Assembly (NCBI GenBank): GCA_038503035.1
Contig: JAVSML010025181.1
Location: 186,001 to 250,000 of the forward strand
Origin: Crocodylus rhombifer
Lineage: Eukaryota; Chordata; Crocodylia; Crocodylidae
Direction: 5' to 3'
Length of the DNA stretch: 64,000 nt
Positions 60,901-64,000 of this stretch are shown piece after piece (position 1 is the first letter of the stretch; every line of letters begins with the position of its first letter). A program made the position numbers and the translations under genes. The notes under the pieces were generated by a model. The model ran no database searches, was not told where the DNA came from, and worked only from the letters and a program-made list of their open reading frames with translations.

Positions 60901-62482
60901 GCAGCTTTCCCAGTAGAAACCACAGATGTACAGGCATTTGCACACTTTCTCTCAGAATTAAAAAATGGCAGTTCTGGAATTAAAATAACCCATCTCTGAT
61001 CCAGTAGAAATTGCTCCTGAGACAGTCTGTCCCAGAAAAATGCCTGTATACTTCCCTGCCTTTGACTTCTCCCAGATACCAGGGGCATTTTTACACATGC
61101 GAGCACCACGGCTCCAGGCGCTTTGAAAAGCACCTGGCATTGCAATACTTGCAGTTGCAAAGGCTGCAAAATGTACGTCAGGTTTGAGGAAATGGCAGTG
61201 GCGCGTTTTTGAACTTAAACACTTTAATTCAAAAGCGCACCACTGCCATTTTCTGTGCGCTGACATGCATTTTGCCACTTATACAACTGCGTGCAGCGCA
61301 GATCAGCATGTTTGTGAAGAAAAAAGTATGTGTATAAATGCTCCAGGAGCACTTGATTTGTGAGAAAATGCTTACTGTACCTTCTTGAGACTGGGGTCAC
61401 CCTGGTTGGTGGGGGGAGATTAGGGGAGGAGTTGCTGCTTGCTTCATCCTAGTCCTGGGAGGAATCGAGTGGCAGGGACCAACACTTGTACCTTCCCCAG
61501 GCCGGGTTCACCCTGTTCTGAAGAAGAATGGAGGGGTAGCTACTCCTGCCTGTCCCATAGACGGATCCCCTTCCTCCCCCACATCAAGGGATGCAGAGCC
61601 ACCTGCTGCTTCTCACACTGGGGACTCTAGTGTGAGACATGGGCAGGGGTTTTGCTGCGCTGGTCAGTCTGCTCAGCTCATAGGCACTGGGAATGAGAGG
61701 ACTGGAGCAGCTGCTGTTCCCCATGCTTTCCCCAGACCGGTATTACCTGGTCTGAGGAGCAGGGGAGAGGGGTAGTTGCATGTTGGATGCCTGTACTACT
61801 GCATCTCCCAGAAACATTTCTAGCTGTGGAAAATTGCTACTGTTAGAAACTGAGGGCATTTATACCCATTTATGCCGCACCACTGGGCACTTCTAAAAGT
61901 GCCTGGCACTGCAGCGCATGCGTTGGTATAAATGGCGAAATGCACGTCAGTGCTGAGAAAATGGCAGCACTGAAGGTGTTTTAGTTCAGAACCACACCAC
62001 CACCATTTTCAGTGTTGATGTATATTTTGCCGTTTATACAAATCCATGCCACGCAGTGCCAGGCACATCAGCTTGCAAGCAGAGCAATTCGATTAATTGA
62101 GTCTGCTCTGACACACTGGATTTCCGGTGCATCAGAACAGACAAATGTGTACGTGTATAAATGCCCTGAATGCCTATTTGTGGCTTTTGCCTATCACAGA
62201 ACACTTCACTTTGCCCCTGGAAAATCCTGCGTATACATAAGATATATGGGAATATGAAAATAAGAGAAGAAGAATCCTTAATTATAATTATCTTTGGAAT
62301 TTAACATACAGAAATTTGTCTTCAAAATTGTACTATATTGGTGTTTTTGGCCTTTTTGCAATGTGCAAATGCTTTTATTCCCATAGAACCGTGCAAGAAA
62401 GAAAAGGCTGAATATTATCATTGTAGCAGAAGGTGCCATTGATTCTCACAACAAAGCCATAACTTCAGAGCAAGTTAAAGAT
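18902..62482 (+). CDS. PFKP: ATP-dependent 6-phosphofructokinase, platelet type (5' part of gene, 8 exons)
   Basis: The enzyme phosphorylates fructose 6-phosphate to fructose 1,6-bisphosphate with ATP, the committed step of glycolysis, in a cytosolic tetramer. The coding join is 18902-18995, 35936-36009, 50941-51018, 56342-56531, 58628-58793, 60379-60423, 60534-60642 and 62387-62482. It gives 284 codons with no stop and matching phases at every junction. Visible motifs are the ATP-loop GGDAQG (residues 27-32), GSAR (88-91), the Mg/ATP motif GGDGS (120-124), SIDND (167-171, catalytic Asp169 by homology to bacterial PfkA Asp127), MGR (211-213) and AEG (266-268, a sugar-binding Glu). The stretch [17 protein letters not shown] favours the platelet isoform over the muscle or liver forms, which carry RGSR at that place. 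About 500 residues, including the C-terminal regulatory half, lie outside the window. Intron sizes run from 110 bp (intron 6) to 16.9 kb (intron 1). Confidence 0.96.
19139..19163. repeat. CCCCT short tandem repeat
   Basis: About five copies of CCCCT in the intron 1 part of the CpG island. The tract is pyrimidine-rich on the + strand. Confidence 0.8.
19481..20376. other. Intron 1, no feature seen
   Basis: The end of the GC-rich zone passes into ordinary AT-rich intron. Confidence 0.6.
20733..20832. other. Assembly gap (100 N)
   Basis: A run of exactly 100 N, probably a placeholder gap. Open frames running through it are artefacts. Confidence 0.99.
21143..22398. mobile_element. hAT-type non-autonomous element (1240 bp) with 8-bp target duplication
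   Basis: The element 21151-22390 starts CAAGGGTGGGCAATTAT and ends ATATTATGCCCACCCCTG, the CAGGGGTGGGCAA-type TIR common in hAT elements. Flanking octamers ATGTAGAC (21143-21150) and GTGTAGAC (22391-22398) agree at 7 of 8 bases. The interior is GC-rich without a recognisable transposase. It is nested inside the GTCTACAC TIR element. Confidence 0.8.
22709..23244 (+). mobile_element. Helitron-like non-autonomous element, copy 1
   Basis: It starts TCTAATATAATAAAGGGC and ends CAATTGGCTAG followed by T. The same starting and ending motifs recur in reverse at 38306-39181, including the internal AATCTGTCCGTC and CATAACACTTT. TC start and CTAG end without TIRs fit Helitron rules, but the base before TC is T rather than A and no terminal hairpin was confirmed. 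The core is GC-rich with no gene. Confidence 0.42.
23245..27905. other. Intron 1, mostly unique AT-rich DNA
   Basis: No exon or named repeat. A 19-bp unit GTGGAGGGATAGCTGCAAG is tandemly duplicated at 24910-24947. Open frames near 24375 and 26639 have no recognisable similarity. Confidence 0.6.
27906..29398 (-). mobile_element. GGCTAGG-type TIR element, long form (1.5 kb)
   Basis: In reverse the left end is GCTAAGTAAAGACATTCAAA (29398 downwards). This matches the left end at 1999 and 41266 (GGCTAGGTACAGACAGTCAA). The other end (27906, CCTAGGGAAAGAAGTTGCAC) matches the right ends at 3750 and 41765. The core 28190-29280 is GC-rich and includes inverted GGGAAGAGCCCTG segments. Its long open frames on both strands look like products of composition, and no transposase is visible. 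Confidence 0.6.
29410..30262 (+). mobile_element. CR1 LINE, 5'-truncated with intact ORF2 C-terminus
   Basis: From about 29430 the frame reads [61 protein letters not shown] and [19 protein letters not shown], then LDAYLAGIL and a stop at 30167-30169. This is about 245 codons of ORF2 with no interruption. The 3' UTR ends at about 30262 with GAGGTCCCTTCCAGCCC and a CTATGAAAT-type tail. The open frame extends upstream into the neighbouring TIR element by chance. It is a relatively young copy but lacks endonuclease and most of the RT. Confidence 0.92.
30303..30368 (-). mobile_element. GGCTAGG-type TIR element end, cut by CR1
   Basis: GGCTAGGGACAGAAATTACA followed by TGATCAGAAACTGG matches the outer end of the element at 27906. 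The homology stops where the CR1 3' end begins (about 30369), so the CR1 probably landed in or next to this fragment. Confidence 0.6.
32079..32086 (+). promoter_or_regulatory. Perfect CRE (TGACGTCA)
   Basis: A palindromic full CREB/ATF site 22 bp upstream of a GATAAAAG TATA-like box, within a CpG-rich segment of the chimeric insertion. Confidence 0.6.
32109..32116 (+). promoter_or_regulatory. TATA-like box of the chimeric insertion
   Basis: GATAAAAG sits between the CRE and a GC box. It would direct transcription from about 32140 on the + strand. Confidence 0.45.
33501..34193. other. Intron 1, no gene
   Basis: It begins with a short degenerate GAATCGA-rich segment (33510-33560) and is otherwise AT-rich unique sequence. 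Confidence 0.6.
34186..34879. mobile_element. hAT-type TIR element (678 bp)
   Basis: The element 34194-34871 starts TAGAGGTGCATCAATA and ends TTATTGGTGCACCTGTA. Subterminal inverted motifs (GGCCGATA and TATCGGCC) reinforce the TIR. Flanking octamers GTTGCTAC and GTTGTTGC agree at 6 of 8. The core is GC-rich (34377-34740) and resembles the core of the 45552-46878 element. No transposase is seen. Confidence 0.7.
35078..35550 (+). mobile_element. hAT-like 5' end fragment
   Basis: CAGAGGTAGGCAACCCCTAG is a hAT-style terminus (CAGAGGTGGGCAACC type), followed by the GCACGGGTGCCAGGGC block. No matching right TIR was found, so the end coordinate is a guess. Confidence 0.45.
35936..36009 (+). CDS. 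PFKP: PFKP coding exon 2 (residues 32-56)
   Basis: The acceptor is CTTCCTAG and the donor is GAG|GTTAGT. The exon is 74 bp, as expected for this exon in vertebrate PFK genes. It completes the GGDAQG loop and encodes [18 protein letters not shown] and VYFVYE, the first helix and strand of the Rossmann-like fold. The phase is 1 in and 0 out. Confidence 0.96.
36840..37580. other. GC-rich block in intron 2
   Basis: This stretch stands out by composition from AT-rich flanks and has long low-complexity open frames on both strands, like the cores of the TIR elements elsewhere. The entry GGAACTGG-type motif at about 36925 (reverse) may be a terminus. No partner end was confirmed. Confidence 0.4.
37885..37937 (+). 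mobile_element. Short CR1 3'-end fragment
   Basis: AAGGTCCCTTCCAACCCTAC followed by CTATGAAACGATGA is the CR1 3' terminus on the plus strand. What precedes it is too diverged to assign. Confidence 0.6.
38306..39181 (-). mobile_element. Helitron-like non-autonomous element, copy 2
   Basis: On the minus strand it begins TCTAATATTATAAAAGCC (39181 downwards) and ends GGGCAATTTGCTAG (38306), mirroring the copy at 22709-23244. It includes a 21-bp C run (38913-38933) and GGGCTGGGGCC-type repeats on the plus strand. No gene is seen; the open frames are driven by composition. Confidence 0.42.
38913..38933. repeat. Poly-C tract
   Basis: Twenty-one consecutive C inside the GC-rich Helitron-like core. 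It could form G-quadruplex or i-motif structures and is prone to sequencing error. Confidence 0.9.
39182..41265. other. Intron 2, no gene seen
   Basis: It begins with an AT-rich stretch of repeated TATATATTCC-like motifs (39182-39330), then ordinary AT-rich sequence. Confidence 0.6.
41266..41768 (+). mobile_element. GGCTAGG-type TIR element, short form (about 500 bp)
   Basis: The left end is GGGCTAAGTACAGACAGTCA and the right end is TTATGTGTAATTTCAGTCCC followed by TAGCC. Both ends and the block ATCTTGGGATGCTGGGGGAC are shared with the copies at 1999-3755 and 27906-29398. With no large core, it serves as the reference for the family's minimal structure. Confidence 0.65.
41769..42647. other. 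Intron 2, no gene; possible old CR1 trace at 42250-42310
   Basis: A weak CR1-3'-end-like stretch (AGGACTGTAAGGGGCCTCCT) is the only recognisable item. Confidence 0.45.
42648..42875 (-). mobile_element. Older CR1 LINE 3' fragment
   Basis: It starts ATAGAATCATAGAAAATTAA and GGATCTGAGGAGGTCATCTA, the reversed CR1 3' end, then continues into the reversed ORF2 tail (GGGTAACCTGTTCCAGTG). It is similar in age to the copy at 16938. Confidence 0.8.
42876..43554. other. Intron 2, no gene seen
   Basis: Mixed-composition unique sequence. Confidence 0.6.
43555..43817. mobile_element. MITE with perfect 13-bp TIRs (GGGCATGTCTACA)
   Basis: The left TIR 43555-43567 and right TIR 43805-43817 are exact reverse complements. 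The interior contains further mirrored motifs around GTACTAAAGCATGG and TGCTATGCCA. The terminus is shared with the element at 20377-22456. No target duplication is clear. Confidence 0.8.
43818..45551. other. Intron 2, no gene seen
   Basis: AT-rich sequence. The segment 44640-45080 has several TTCTCYTGGGAGA-like inverted motifs and could be an unrecognised repeat. Confidence 0.5.
45552..46878. mobile_element. hAT-like TIR element (1.3 kb) with GC-rich core
   Basis: The left end is CAGGGATCCGGGTTTTCCG. The right end, in reverse, is CAGGGATCCAGGTTTTCTCC. Flanking octamers GCAATAAT and GTAACAGT agree at 5 of 8, as in an old insertion. The GC-rich core (45650-46800) shares segments such as GTGAGGGAGNGAGTNGGGC with the element at 34194. 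It ends in a short minisatellite. The fragment at 11101 belongs to the same family. Confidence 0.7.
46630..46800. repeat. Degenerate minisatellite, period about 40 bp
   Basis: Three to four units of the form GTNGGGAGTGANGGGYNCTGGC followed by a G-rich tract (GGGCTGGGGGG), at the right end of the hAT-like core. Confidence 0.65.
46995..47915. mobile_element. TIR element with TTTACTCAA-type ends
   Basis: The left motif TTTACTCAATTAAAAGATGA (46999 on) pairs with CATCTTGTATTTGAGTAAA (to about 47913). The ends resemble DNA transposons with an ATTTACTCGAATATAAGACGA terminus. The core is purine-rich then pyrimidine-rich without a gene. Confidence 0.55.
47916..50940. other. Intron 2 end, no gene seen
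   Basis: AT-rich unique sequence up to the exon 3 acceptor, with short unremarkable open frames. Confidence 0.6.
50941..51018 (+). CDS. PFKP: PFKP coding exon 3 (residues 57-82)
   Basis: The acceptor is CATGTCTCAG and the donor is GTG|GTAAGT. The 78-bp exon is in phase 0 at both ends. It encodes [20 protein letters not shown] and SSILQV, which is conserved in animal 6-phosphofructokinases (GYQGMVDGG core). Confidence 0.96.
51019..52041. other. Intron 3 start, no feature seen
   Basis: AT-rich intron sequence ending at a run of 15 T (52042-52056). Confidence 0.6.
52060..54200 (+). mobile_element. Decayed DIRS-like retroelement (RNase H region recognisable)
   Basis: From 53670 to about 54130 the plus strand, with frame changes, shows VTDGSLLG and NMNNLRF, then [16 protein letters not shown] near 53955 and [19 protein letters not shown] ending in [13 protein letters not shown]. 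The order matches the RNase H region of DIRS-type elements (TDASLxGWG, HINxLEL, ADxLSRD, VLxxIFxxWGxPxxDLFAT). Two stops (53980 and about 54016) and substitutions make it dead. The region 52060-53600, with GC content unlike the flanks, is probably its upstream part, but I could not align it. Confidence 0.5.
54220..54543. mobile_element. hAT-like MITE
   Basis: It starts CAGCGGTGCTCAGCC followed by 16 T (54236-54251) and ends GATTGAACAGCGCTG, an imperfect TIR of about 14 bp. No matching 8-bp duplication was seen, so confidence is limited. Confidence 0.45.
54544..56341. other. Intron 3 end, no gene seen
   Basis: AT-rich unique sequence with a pyrimidine tract before exon 4. Confidence 0.6.
56342..56531 (+). 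CDS. PFKP: PFKP coding exon 4 (residues 83-146)
   Basis: The acceptor is TTTTTCCAG and the donor is GTG|GTAAGT. The length is 190 bp, the usual size of this exon in vertebrate PFK genes. It carries [13 protein letters not shown] and the nucleotide/Mg motif [10 protein letters not shown] (residues 119-128). It ends one base into the glycine codon finished by exon 5. Confidence 0.96.
56697..57110 (+). mobile_element. GGCTAGG-family element, 5' part
   Basis: GGTTAAGTGCAGACAGTCAA followed by AGGCCTGAGGCAGAATCAAT matches the left part of the copies at 1999 and 41266, including the later GGCTGAGGCCAGAAAGCTGG block. The matching right end was not found. The 10-N gap (57100-57109) and the repeats that follow may lie inside its expanded core. 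Confidence 0.6.
57100..57109. other. Assembly gap (10 N)
   Basis: Ten N in a GC-rich repeat. Probably a collapsed repeat or local uncertainty. Confidence 0.99.
57130..57900. repeat. Repeat array with units in alternating orientation
   Basis: The motif AATTCCTGGCTGAAG occurs forward near 57238, 57404, 57642 and 57761, and in reverse (CTTCAGCCAGGAAT, CTTCAGCTAGGAAT) near 57498 and 57853. A second motif, CTGCAGTGCAGTGTCCTGGG, occurs in both orientations between them. Units are about 100-130 bp apart. Open frames over this stretch are repeat-derived. Confidence 0.75.
58037..58477 (-). mobile_element. Solo LTR of an endogenous retroelement, antisense to PFKP
   Basis: Read on the minus strand the segment starts TGTGACCCAACA and ends near GGGCAACA. 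It has a TATAAAAAA-type box near 58335 and an AATAAA signal at 58130-58135 followed by a GTCC/CTTC-rich U5-like end. The imperfect inverted termini (TGTGACCCAACA and TGTTGCCCACA) and signal order are those of an LTR. No internal coding region and no clear target duplication were found, so it is most likely a solo LTR. It ends 150 bp before PFKP exon 5. Confidence 0.6.
58628..58793 (+). CDS. PFKP: PFKP coding exon 5 (residues 146-201, catalytic Asp)
   Basis: The acceptor is TCACTACAG and the donor is AAAG|GTAAAT. The 166-bp exon encodes the catalytic block [20 protein letters not shown]. Asp169 corresponds to the proton-abstracting aspartate of bacterial PfkA. The exon ends two bases into a serine codon completed by exon 6. 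Confidence 0.96.
58794..59874. other. Intron 5, no gene seen
   Basis: AT-rich unique sequence. Confidence 0.6.
59875..60165. mobile_element. Palindromic (foldback) MITE, copy B
   Basis: GTCTGTATAGATTGGGT (near 59937) and ACCCAATCTATACAGAC (to about 60054) are exact reverse complements. The halves continue to pair through CTTTTTGGTGCTT against AAGCACCAAAAAA. Outer flanks (GCCAGGTCCAGCTAATG against CATTAGTTTGACCTGGC) extend the symmetry. It is the same family as 1015-1315. Confidence 0.75.
60379..60423 (+). CDS. PFKP: PFKP coding exon 6 (45 bp, residues 201-216)
   Basis: This 45-bp micro-exon has acceptor TTTTATAG and donor TGTGG|GTATGT. It encodes [15 protein letters not shown] plus two bases of a glycine codon. 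[10 protein letters not shown] is the sugar-phosphate binding segment. It is separated from exon 7 by only 110 bp. Confidence 0.95.
60534..60642 (+). CDS. PFKP: PFKP coding exon 7 (residues 216-252)
   Basis: The acceptor is GCTTACTAG and the donor is GAG|GTAATT. The 109-bp exon encodes [29 protein letters not shown] and MCFKLSE. The PPEEGWE segment resembles platelet-type PFK more than muscle type. Confidence 0.95.
60643..61081. other. Intron 7 start, no feature seen
   Basis: Unique intron sequence. It shows an inverted CCCAGTAGAAA-type motif near 60895-60920 but no defined element. Confidence 0.5.
61082..61344. mobile_element. MITE of the GGGCATTTATACAC type, copy A
   Basis: The left end GGGCATTTTTACACATG and right end GTGTATAAATGCTCC form the TIR. 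Internal arms GGCAGTGGCGCGTTTTTGAA and TTCAAAAGCGCACCACTGCC are reverse complements with three mismatches. The second copy lies 510 bp downstream. Confidence 0.7.
61345..61853. repeat. Degenerate GC-rich repeats between two MITE copies
   Basis: Segments with CAGRCYGGKNTTACCTGKTCTG and TCCTCTTCC/GGAGGAAG-like motifs recur near 61390, 61500 and 61735. They could be the core of one larger element whose ends are the flanking MITE copies. Confidence 0.4.
61854..62166. mobile_element. MITE of the GGGCATTTATACAC type, copy B
   Basis: The left end GGGCATTTATACCCATTTAT and right end ACGTGTATAAATGCCC are inverted. The internal segments AAAATGGCAGCACTGAA and ACCACCACCATTTTCAGTG correspond to those of copy A. 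Confidence 0.75.
62387..62482 (+). CDS. PFKP: PFKP coding exon 8 (residues 253-284), last exon in window
   Basis: The acceptor is TCCCATAG and the donor is GAT|GTAAGT. The 96-bp exon is in phase 0. It encodes [19 protein letters not shown] followed by [13 protein letters not shown]. The Glu of AEG (residue 267) aligns with the fructose-6-phosphate-binding Glu222 of bacterial PfkA. The following exon, which should encode the LGHVQRGG block, was not found before 64000. Confidence 0.95.
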
Positions 62483-64000
62483 GTAAGTATCGTTCTCCCT
62501 GTAGTGCTCCTTCTACTTGCACTACATCTAAATTGGTGCTGTTTGCTTTCTACTTATTGATAAAAATAGAAATTCCATGGAAATTTCTATAAAACAGTCT
62601 CTTCCAGCACTTGCAAGCTATATTTTATACCTTTGACTTATAACCTGAACTCAAATGTCATCAAAGTAAATGGGTCTTTTTCTGATGGCTTATTTGAGTT
62701 TTTGAGTGGAATGTGTATGTGCATATATATTTGTGTAAGTTTGGGCATGTGTGCCCATGTACTTAAAGTAGAGGGTAGTTAATGAAGTGGGTGTTTTCAG
62801 CTATTTGATTGCTAGAAAGTCTGTTAAAATTTGGTTTAGAGTAGTAATCATTATCAGTTGATGTTCTTGGGAGAAGTAGTTTAATCGTCTGTTAAGTTTC
62901 TATCTCAATAATAATGCTCACATTAGAGGCCAAGGATTTAATAGGCATTTAGACTGAAATTAACATGTCATTCTTGGAAATGATCCTTTTTTTCAGATTT
63001 TGGAACACATTGACTGTAAGGATGGTATGAAGAAACTTTAAATGACATTGTCTGTGCTTTATCCAGTGTATGGTTACAAGACTTTGTTTTATACTGCTGT
63101 TAGTTTGATGCTTTTGAGGAACACAAAAATGATGCAACAGTCCTTGATACATCAGTACAGAATTATGTTTTTTCAGATGAAATACAAAATGACTTTGACT
63201 AGAGTTTTAAGTAAAAGTATAGAAACTAGTTGTTACTTTTTAAATTTTGGTTGAAGTAAGCACTGCTTCCTTGTTGAACAGACCACAGCCTGTTAAAATA
63301 TCAAGGAAGCTGTATCAATTGGGACTGAAACTTGTAGAGTGAGTGAGAGTATAGATAAATCTCCTAACTGCCTTGCAAGAGTTGAATGCCTGGGAAAGTG
63401 TGCCATACTTTATTCTCTTTTCTTCCTTTCTGATCTAATACTGTAACACAATTAATGTTGGTAAATGTTCCCATTTCAATAAAATTTGACTTGCACGTCA
63501 GCTGCAGGCAAAAAACCCCCAGCTGCATGCAGCTGTTTGTACCTGTTAGCATATGTCTGTTATTTAATATCAAATTATTTCACTTTCAGTGATGTTTTTA
63601 ACGTTTTAATTATAATACTTCCTAGCAGCTCTTGCTGTTATTCAGAAGAATACGAAGTCAGCACTTTTAGTTTTGTAGAGCTCAAAGTTTCCAGAACAAA
63701 ATATTATACCTCCTTTTGATTGTTTGTTTTAGCCAAAAGTAGTAACATCTGTAAAAGACTAAAAGCCATCTTGAATTTTAGCCACCTCAAAATGCTTAAT
63801 ATTGTACATGTATAAGCCTATTTCAGTGTAGTCTTTTTCCAGATCTTTGTGATGTTTATACTTTACAAGGTTGAGGACAGTATGCATAAATACAGATAAA
63901 ATAGCTATATTTCTCTGCAGGTAAAGCATTGCTTTCAGAACCCTTTTTGTTGTTTTTATTAAACCAAATGTTCCATTAAAGGAAGTTCCTGGAGATTTGG
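62483..64000. other. PFKP intron 8, truncated by window end
   Basis: The intron starts GTAAGT at 62483. It contains AT-rich unique sequence with no repeat recognised and no following exon. Confidence 0.7.

Noticed and set aside
1..64000. CRISPR arrays, bacterial operons, phage genes
   Set aside because: The window has spliced exons, a CpG island and vertebrate retroelements throughout. The direct repeats seen are minisatellites or mobile elements without spacer structure.
62483..64000. A further PFKP exon near the window end
   Set aside because: No acceptor followed by the expected LGHVQRGG-type coding sequence was found. The open frames at 63042 and 63486 have no PFK similarity.

Overview
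The window is vertebrate nuclear DNA, most likely from a non-avian sauropsid. A crocodilian fits best and a turtle is possible. The evidence is long introns with consensus GT/AG splice sites, a CpG-island promoter, and a dense load of CR1 LINEs, hAT-like and other terminal-inverted-repeat (TIR) elements, LTR-like promoters and a DIRS-like remnant. Species cannot be fixed from the sequence alone. Two assembly gaps are present: 100 N at 20733-20832 and 10 N at 57100-57109.

One protein-coding gene is supported: the 5' half of the platelet-type 6-phosphofructokinase gene (PFKP) on the + strand. A TATA-less CpG-island promoter (about 18530-18901) leads to exon 1, whose ATG is at 18902. Seven more coding exons follow at 35936, 50941, 56342, 58628, 60379, 60534 and 62387. 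Spliced together they give 284 uninterrupted residues covering most of the N-terminal catalytic domain. The remaining exons lie beyond 64000.

Region by region: 1-18.5 kb is gene-free upstream DNA. It carries several CR1 copies (one nearly full length at 6.4-9.3 kb), a composite TIR element (2.0-3.75 kb), a palindromic MITE, a putative LTR (10.5 kb), a foldback GC-rich block (11.1-12.1 kb), an inverted CR1 pair (12.1-12.9 kb), a minus-strand LTR-like promoter (13.6-13.9 kb), a non-CR1 LINE remnant (16.5-16.9 kb) and a hAT MITE with a perfect 8-bp target duplication (17.5 kb). Intron 1 (19.0-35.9 kb) holds nested DNA transposons at 20.4-22.5 kb, a 1.5-kb TIR element, a CR1 with an intact 3' reading frame, and a long minus-strand CR1 split by a chimeric insertion made of a CRE/TATA promoter joined to a CR1 3' tail. 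Intron 2 (36.0-50.9 kb) contains Helitron-like, hAT and MITE insertions. Intron 3 (51.0-56.3 kb) has a decayed DIRS-type RNase H region. Intron 4 (56.5-58.6 kb) has repeats in alternating orientation and an antisense solo LTR close to exon 5. Introns 5 and 7 carry further MITEs.

I see no prokaryotic operon, CRISPR array, rRNA or tRNA gene. I also see no convincing undescribed multi-gene system; the unusual content is in the structure of the mobile elements. All family names for repeats come from motif recognition, not a database search.
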